A stretch of 64,000 bases of DNA from Marinimicrococcus sp033875255 (GTDB taxonomy: Bacteria > Pseudomonadota > Alphaproteobacteria > Geminicoccales > Geminicoccaceae). The notes beneath the pieces were generated by a model. It searched no databases. It saw nothing but the letters and a program-made list of their open reading frames with translations, and had not been told where the DNA came from. The stretch lies in assembly GCA_033875255.1 (NCBI GenBank), contig JAWZSN010000027.1, positions 5,767-69,766 of the forward strand. Reading direction: 5' to 3'. Below are positions 60,414-64,000 of the stretch, in pieces (the stretch's first letter is position 1; every line of letters begins with the position of its first letter). Both the position numbers and the translations under genes were made by a program.

Positions 60414-61808
60414 ATGACGATCCGCTTCGAGCAGTTCCTGACCGAAGGTACTGCCCAGCTTTCCTATCTCGTCGGCGATGACGCTGCCGGGGTGGCGGCG
60501 GTGATCGACCCCCGGCCCGATTGCGGGATCTATCTAGAGGCCGCCCGGCGCTACGGGCTCGCCATCACCCACATCCTCGAGACCCACATCCACGCCGACT
60601 TCATGAGCGGCGCCCGCGAGCTGGCCGATCGCGCGGGCGGCGACGTGAAGCTCTGCGTCAGTATCGAGGGTGGTGCACGTTACGGCTTCGGGCACGAGCC
60701 GCTGTGCGACGGACAGCGTCTCGAGCTCGGCGGGCTCGTCCTGACCGCCCGCTTCACGCCCGGCCACACGCCAGAGCACATGGCTTTCCTTCTGGCCGAG
60801 AAGGGTCGGGAGGAATCGCCGTTCGCCGTGCTCACCGGCGATTCGCTGTTCGCCGACTCCGTCGGCCGGCCGGACCTCCTGGGCGACGAGCAGACCGCAG
60901 CGCTCACCCGTCAGCTCTTCGAGACCATGCGCGACTTCTACCTGACGCTCGACGACGGTGTGCTGGTCTATCCCTGCCACGGTGCCGGCTCGGCCTGCGG
61001 TCCGGACATCGGCCAGAAGATCGCCACCACGATCGGCTTCGAGCGCCGCCACAATCCCTACCTGCAGTGCGGGGATCTCGAGAGCTTCAAGCAGGCCACG
61101 CTCGGCGGCTCGCCGCCGGTGCCGAGCCATTATCCGCGCCTCAAGAAGGTCAATGCCGCGGGCCCGCCGGTGATGCGCCCGAGCCCGCGCTGTCCCGCCC
61201 TGGCGATAGCGGCTTTCGAGGCGGCGCTGCGCGGCGACGTGCAGCTTCTCGACACCCGCGACATGCTGGCCTTCGGCGGCGGCCATATCGAGGGGGCGCT
61301 GAACATAGCGGCGCGGCCGGAGCTTTCGGTCTGGTCGGGATGGCTGCTCGACCCGCAAAAGCCGATCCTCCTCGTCCTGGAGGACGACCGGCGTGTCGGG
61401 GAGGTGGTGGCGCTGCTGTGGCGCACCGGCTTCACGCACTTTGCCGGCTATCTCGCCGGCGGAATGGCCGCCTGGCAGGAGGCCGCCCGGCCGCTGCGCC
61501 GGCTTCGGCAGAGCACCGTGCACGAGGTCTCGCGCGAGCTGGACGAGATCCAGCTGGTGGACGTGCGCGCCCCCGACGAGTGGCAGAAGGGTCATGTGCC
61601 GGGCGCGGTGCACCGCTTCGTGCCCGACCTGGCCCAGAGCATGGACGGGCTCGACCGCGCCCGGCCGGTCGCCACCTACTGCGCCAGCGGCTTTCGCGCC
61701 AGCATCGCCGCCAGCCTCCTCGCCAGGGCCGGCTTCGCCGACGTCCGCAACATTCCCGGGAGCTGGAAGGCCTGGAAGGCCGCCGGCCTGCCGGTCGAGA
61801 AGCCTTGA
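60414..61808 (+). CDS. MBL-fold persulfide dioxygenase-like protein with two rhodanese domains
   Basis: A 464-residue protein. The N-terminal metallo-beta-lactamase domain (1-250) is of the ETHE1/persulfide dioxygenase type, with 'ETHIHADFMSGARELADRAG', 'FTPGHTPEHMAFLL' and 'LTGDSLFADSVGRPDL'. The first rhodanese domain (about 270-355) lacks a catalytic cysteine. The second (about 365-460) has one, in 'VATYCASGFRASIAASLLAR'. It probably oxidises glutathione persulfide or a related sulfane sulfur. Start ATG 60414 with GGGGAG. A decayed phosphatase-like gene follows. Confidence 0.88.
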   Translation: MTIRFEQFLTEGTAQLSYLVGDDAAGVAAVIDPRPDCGIYLEAARRYGLAITHILETHIHADFMSGARELADRAGGDVKLCVSIEGGARYGFGHEPLCDGQRLELGGLVLTARFTPGHTPEHMAFLLAEKGREESPFAVLTGDSLFADSVGRPDLLGDEQTAALTRQLFETMRDFYLTLDDGVLVYPCHGAGSACGPDIGQKIATTIGFERRHNPYLQCGDLESFKQATLGGSPPVPSHYPRLKKVNAAGPPVMRPSPRCPALAIAAFEAALRGDVQLLDTRDMLAFGGGHIEGALNIAARPELSVWSGWLLDPQKPILLVLEDDRRVGEVVALLWRTGFTHFAGYLAGGMAAWQEAARPLRRLRQSTVHEVSRELDEIQLVDVRAPDEWQKGHVPGAVHRFVPDLAQSMDGLDRARPVATYCASGFRASIAASLLARAGFADVRNIPGSWKAWKAAGLPVEKP

Positions 61809-61860
61809 GCCGTTCTCGCGGCAGCCTTCGAGGGCTTCCCCCCGCAGCAAGGAGACGCCC

Positions 61861-62290
61861 ATGAGCGAGAAGGCCGCCATCAATCGGCGCGCGAGGGCTT
61901 TCGCCCGGTTGTCGCTCGCCGCGTCGAGGGCGAGGAGAGCCAGAAGATGTCGCCGGCCGAGGAGGGCCAGGCGGTGCGCGGCGCCGGCATGCGCTACTTC
62001 CACCTGCCGGTGAAGGCCGCTAGCCCGAGCGGGCCGGCGCCTTCACGATGATGCACATGGCGGCCGAGCGGGGCACGAGCGGCGCGGACGTTCTCGCCAG
62101 GGCCGCGGCGATGGGCTTGGAGTGCGACACGCCGCAACTCGAGCGCTGCGTGCGCCGCTATGCGGACAGCGATCGCCGCTGGCGCGGATGCTCGCAGGCC
62201 GGGCCGGAGCAGGGGACCCCGAGCGGAGCGCTGCTCCCGTCGCACCTGCGTCGAGACGATCGGCAGCCGCTCGGGCCGAAGCCGCATTGA
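61861..62290 (+). pseudogene. Decayed tyrosine-phosphatase-like (beta-lactamase hydrolase-like/DUF442-type) gene
   Basis: An N-terminal piece from about 61893 reads 'EGFRPVVARRVEGEESQKMS', then 'PAEEGQAVRGAGMRYFHLPV', as in small dual-specificity phosphatase domains. The middle, including the expected CxxxxxR loop, is gone. In another frame from 62048 'MMHMAAERGTSGADVLARAA' continues, matching the C-terminal helix of such proteins (GALWMMHxAxERGxSxEEAL). Homologues are often next to persulfide dioxygenase genes, as here. Confidence 0.6.
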
Positions 62291-62379
62291 CGGCCGCGTC
62301 GCGCTCGCTCACAGGGGCGGGCTAGGGGCGGTCTCGGGGATCGCTCCGGCACGGCAGCGCCATCGGAGACATCCAGCCC

Positions 62380-63972
62380 ATGCGATCCGCGCGCCACGAC
62401 CGCCGGTCGTTCATGCTTTCCGCCGCAAGCCTGGCTACCACGTTGGGCCTGCTCTCGCAGGCCCGGGCGGAGGAAGCCGGGGGACTGAGGCTCGGCCCGC
62501 CCCGGCCCTTCTCGTTCGAGACGCTGGTGACGCTCGCCAGGACCCGGGCCGCCGCGCCCTACGAGGCGCCACCCAGGCCCGAGCCCGAGCTGGTCCAGGC
62601 GATCGACTACGACGCCCACGGCAAGCTGCGCTTTCGCCCCGAGCATGCCTTGTGGGGCCGCGAGGGCAGCGTCTATCCCGTCACCTTCATGCATCTGGGG
62701 CGCTATTTCACCAAGTCGGTGAGGATGCACGCGCTGGAAGGCGGCGAGGCGCGGGAGGTGCTCTACTCGCCCGACTACTTCACCATCGCCGAGGACAGCC
62801 CGGCCGCCCGGCTGCCCGCCGGCACGCCGGCCTTCGCCGGCTTCTGGCTGCGCGAATCCCGCCGCCTCGGCGACTGGAGGGAGCGCGAGCCGTGGGTGAC
62901 CTTCCTCGGCGCCTCCTATTTCCGCGCGGTGGGCGAGCTGGGCCAGGTCGGCATGTCGGCACGCGGCATCGCGCTCAACGTCGCTGCCGGCGAGCCTGAG
63001 GAGTTCCCCGACTTCACCGCCTTTTGGATCGAGCCGGCGGCGCGCGAGAGCGATCCGGTGACGGTCCTGGCGCTTCTCGAGGGGCCGAGCCTCGCCGGCG
63101 CGTACCGCTTCGTCATCCGCCGCGACGGCGGCGTGGTCATGGACGTGGACAAGCACCTCTTCCTGCGCCGTGACGTCGAGCAGCTGGGCATCGCCCCGCT
63201 CACCTCGATGTTCTGGTACGGCGAGTATCCGAGCAGCCACGCCCACGACTGGCGGCCCGAGGTGCACGACAGCGACGGTCTGGCGATCTGGACCGGCGCT
63301 GGCGAGCATATCTGGCGACCGGCCAACAACCCGCCGCGGATCACCACGTCGAGCTTCCTCGACGACGCCCCGCGCGGCTTCGGCCTGTCGCAGCGCGACC
63401 GCAACTACGACCACTATCTCGACGGCGTCGACTATCACCGCCGCCCGAGCTGCTGGATCGAGCCGCTCGAGAGCTGGGGCCGCGGCATGGTCCAGCTCGT
63501 CGAGATCCCGACCGACGACGAGATCTACGACAATCTCGTGGCCTTCTGGCGGCCCGAGGCGCCGGCCCGCGCCGGCGACGCGCTGCGCTTTGGCTACCGG
63601 CTCCACTGGCTGGCCGAGGAGCCGTATTTTCCGGCCGATCTGGCGCGGGCGGTGGCCACCCGGCTGGGGCGCGGCGGCGAGCCCGGCAAGGTGCGCCAGG
63701 AGGGACTCCTGAAGTTCGTCGTCGAGTTCGACGGGCCGATTCTCAAGTCGATCCCCTGGGGCGTGCGGCCGAAGGTCGTCGCCACCGCCTCGCGCGGCCA
63801 GGTCTCCTTGCAGCGTGCCGAGCCGATCTGGCACACGCCGCGCTGGCGGGCCGAGTTCGACCTCGAGGCCCTGGGCAGCGAGCCCGTGGATCTGCGCCTC
63901 TTCATGGAGATGGACGGCGAGCCGCTGACCGAAACCTGGCTCTACCAGTGGCACCCGGAGGTGCTCGGCTGA
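62380..63972 (+). CDS. Periplasmic glucan biosynthesis protein, OpgG/OpgD (MdoG/MdoD) family
   Basis: A 530-residue periplasmic protein needed for osmoregulated periplasmic glucans. A twin-arginine signal 'RHDRRSFMLSAASLATTLGL' precedes 'QARAEE', so export is by the Tat route, as for OpgD. The main domain has 'FSFETLVTLARTRAAAPYEA', 'LTSMFWYGEYPSSHAHDWRP', 'WRPANNPPRITTSSFLDDAP', 'GFGLSQRDRNYDHYLDGVDY' and 'RRPSCWIEPLESWGRGMVQL', all family blocks. No opgH partner is visible before the window ends. Start ATG 62380. Confidence 0.93.
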   Translation: MRSARHDRRSFMLSAASLATTLGLLSQARAEEAGGLRLGPPRPFSFETLVTLARTRAAAPYEAPPRPEPELVQAIDYDAHGKLRFRPEHALWGREGSVYPVTFMHLGRYFTKSVRMHALEGGEAREVLYSPDYFTIAEDSPAARLPAGTPAFAGFWLRESRRLGDWREREPWVTFLGASYFRAVGELGQVGMSARGIALNVAAGEPEEFPDFTAFWIEPAARESDPVTVLALLEGPSLAGAYRFVIRRDGGVVMDVDKHLFLRRDVEQLGIAPLTSMFWYGEYPSSHAHDWRPEVHDSDGLAIWTGAGEHIWRPANNPPRITTSSFLDDAPRGFGLSQRDRNYDHYLDGVDYHRRPSCWIEPLESWGRGMVQLVEIPTDDEIYDNLVAFWRPEAPARAGDALRFGYRLHWLAEEPYFPADLARAVATRLGRGGEPGKVRQEGLLKFVVEFDGPILKSIPWGVRPKVVATASRGQVSLQRAEPIWHTPRWRAEFDLEALGSEPVDLRLFMEMDGEPLTETWLYQWHPEVLG

Positions 63973-64000
63973 CGCCACCCGCCACCCGCCACCCGCCACC
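63973..64000. repeat. 7-bp tandem repeat at window edge
   Basis: Four exact copies of CGCCACC starting at the base after the opgG/opgD-type gene stop; the array continues past the window end. Confidence 0.9.

Noticed and set aside
1..64000. tRNA, rRNA, CRISPR arrays, insertion sequences, integrases
   Set aside because: None recognised by eye; no regular spacer-repeat arrays, transposase motifs or cloverleaf sequences were seen.

Overview
The window is a high-GC bacterial chromosome segment. It has dense operons, many 4-bp GTGA/ATGA start-stop overlaps, strong GGGAG-type ribosome binding sites and frequent GTG starts. The gene families point to an alphaproteobacterium of the Rhodospirillales/Geminicoccales type: two TRAP transporters, DgcN/DgcA, a DUF6481 protein, an ELM1-family protein, a Tat-dependent OpgG/OpgD protein and a ROSE-type thermometer on a small heat-shock gene. 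The taxonomic call is an inference. I saw no tRNA, rRNA, CRISPR array, transposase or integrase.

Layout. 1-6.6 kb: 3' part of a ketopantoate reductase, a PhyH dioxygenase divergent from an amidohydrolase, a truncated ABC permease, a PuuB-like oxidase, an HtrA-like protein lacking its catalytic triad, and a methyltransferase. 6.7-12.2 kb: gnd-gntK, then a TRAP operon (dctP-hairpin-dctQ-dctM) closed by a strong terminator. 12.7-15.9 kb: an AT-richer island encoding a MotA/ExbB-type protein with a long tail, an OmpA/MotB-type protein and an HNH nuclease, which together look like a type II Zorya anti-phage system. 16-23.6 kb: amidase, VOC protein, a VWA protein with six repeated modules, a GYD protein, an EF-hand lipoprotein and dgcN-dgcA. 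23.7-28.4 kb: an inverted-repeat element, msrA-tspO, small genes, an SMP-30 protein, two orphan antitoxins and a decayed GIY-YIG-like gene. 28.5-35.3 kb: ELM1 and lipid A-type acyltransferase genes, an HDAC-like amidohydrolase, diaminopropionate ammonia-lyase, an RraA-like protein and two pseudogenes. 35.5-47 kb: an OtnI-like isomerase, a TRAP-ROK operon divergent from nagB-nagA (probable amino-sugar locus), Uma2, and otnK-otnC. 47-52.7 kb: hsp20 (RpoH promoter plus ROSE thermometer), a DnaJ/CbpA gene, a PQQ sugar dehydrogenase, an acyl-CoA synthetase and a second ketopantoate reductase. 53-59.2 kb: a DMT transporter, the zinc locus znuA/znuCB-zur, and a 2-kb array of degenerate tandem repeats apparently derived from the zur 3' end. 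59.4-64 kb: ubiX, an MBL-rhodanese protein, a decayed phosphatase-like gene and opgG/opgD.

How the genes work together. Three catabolic modules are recognisable. One is amino-sugar uptake and entry into glycolysis (dctPQM, ROK regulator, nagBA). The second is four-carbon acid sugar degradation (otnK, otnC, and the unlinked otnI-like gene). The third is D-glutamate use (dgcN-dgcA). The zinc locus is self-contained, with its own regulator and a candidate operator. Decayed genes cluster near the small defence and toxin-antitoxin-like genes, which suggests that parts of the window have seen repeated gain and loss. The Zorya-like island is the most striking intact system.
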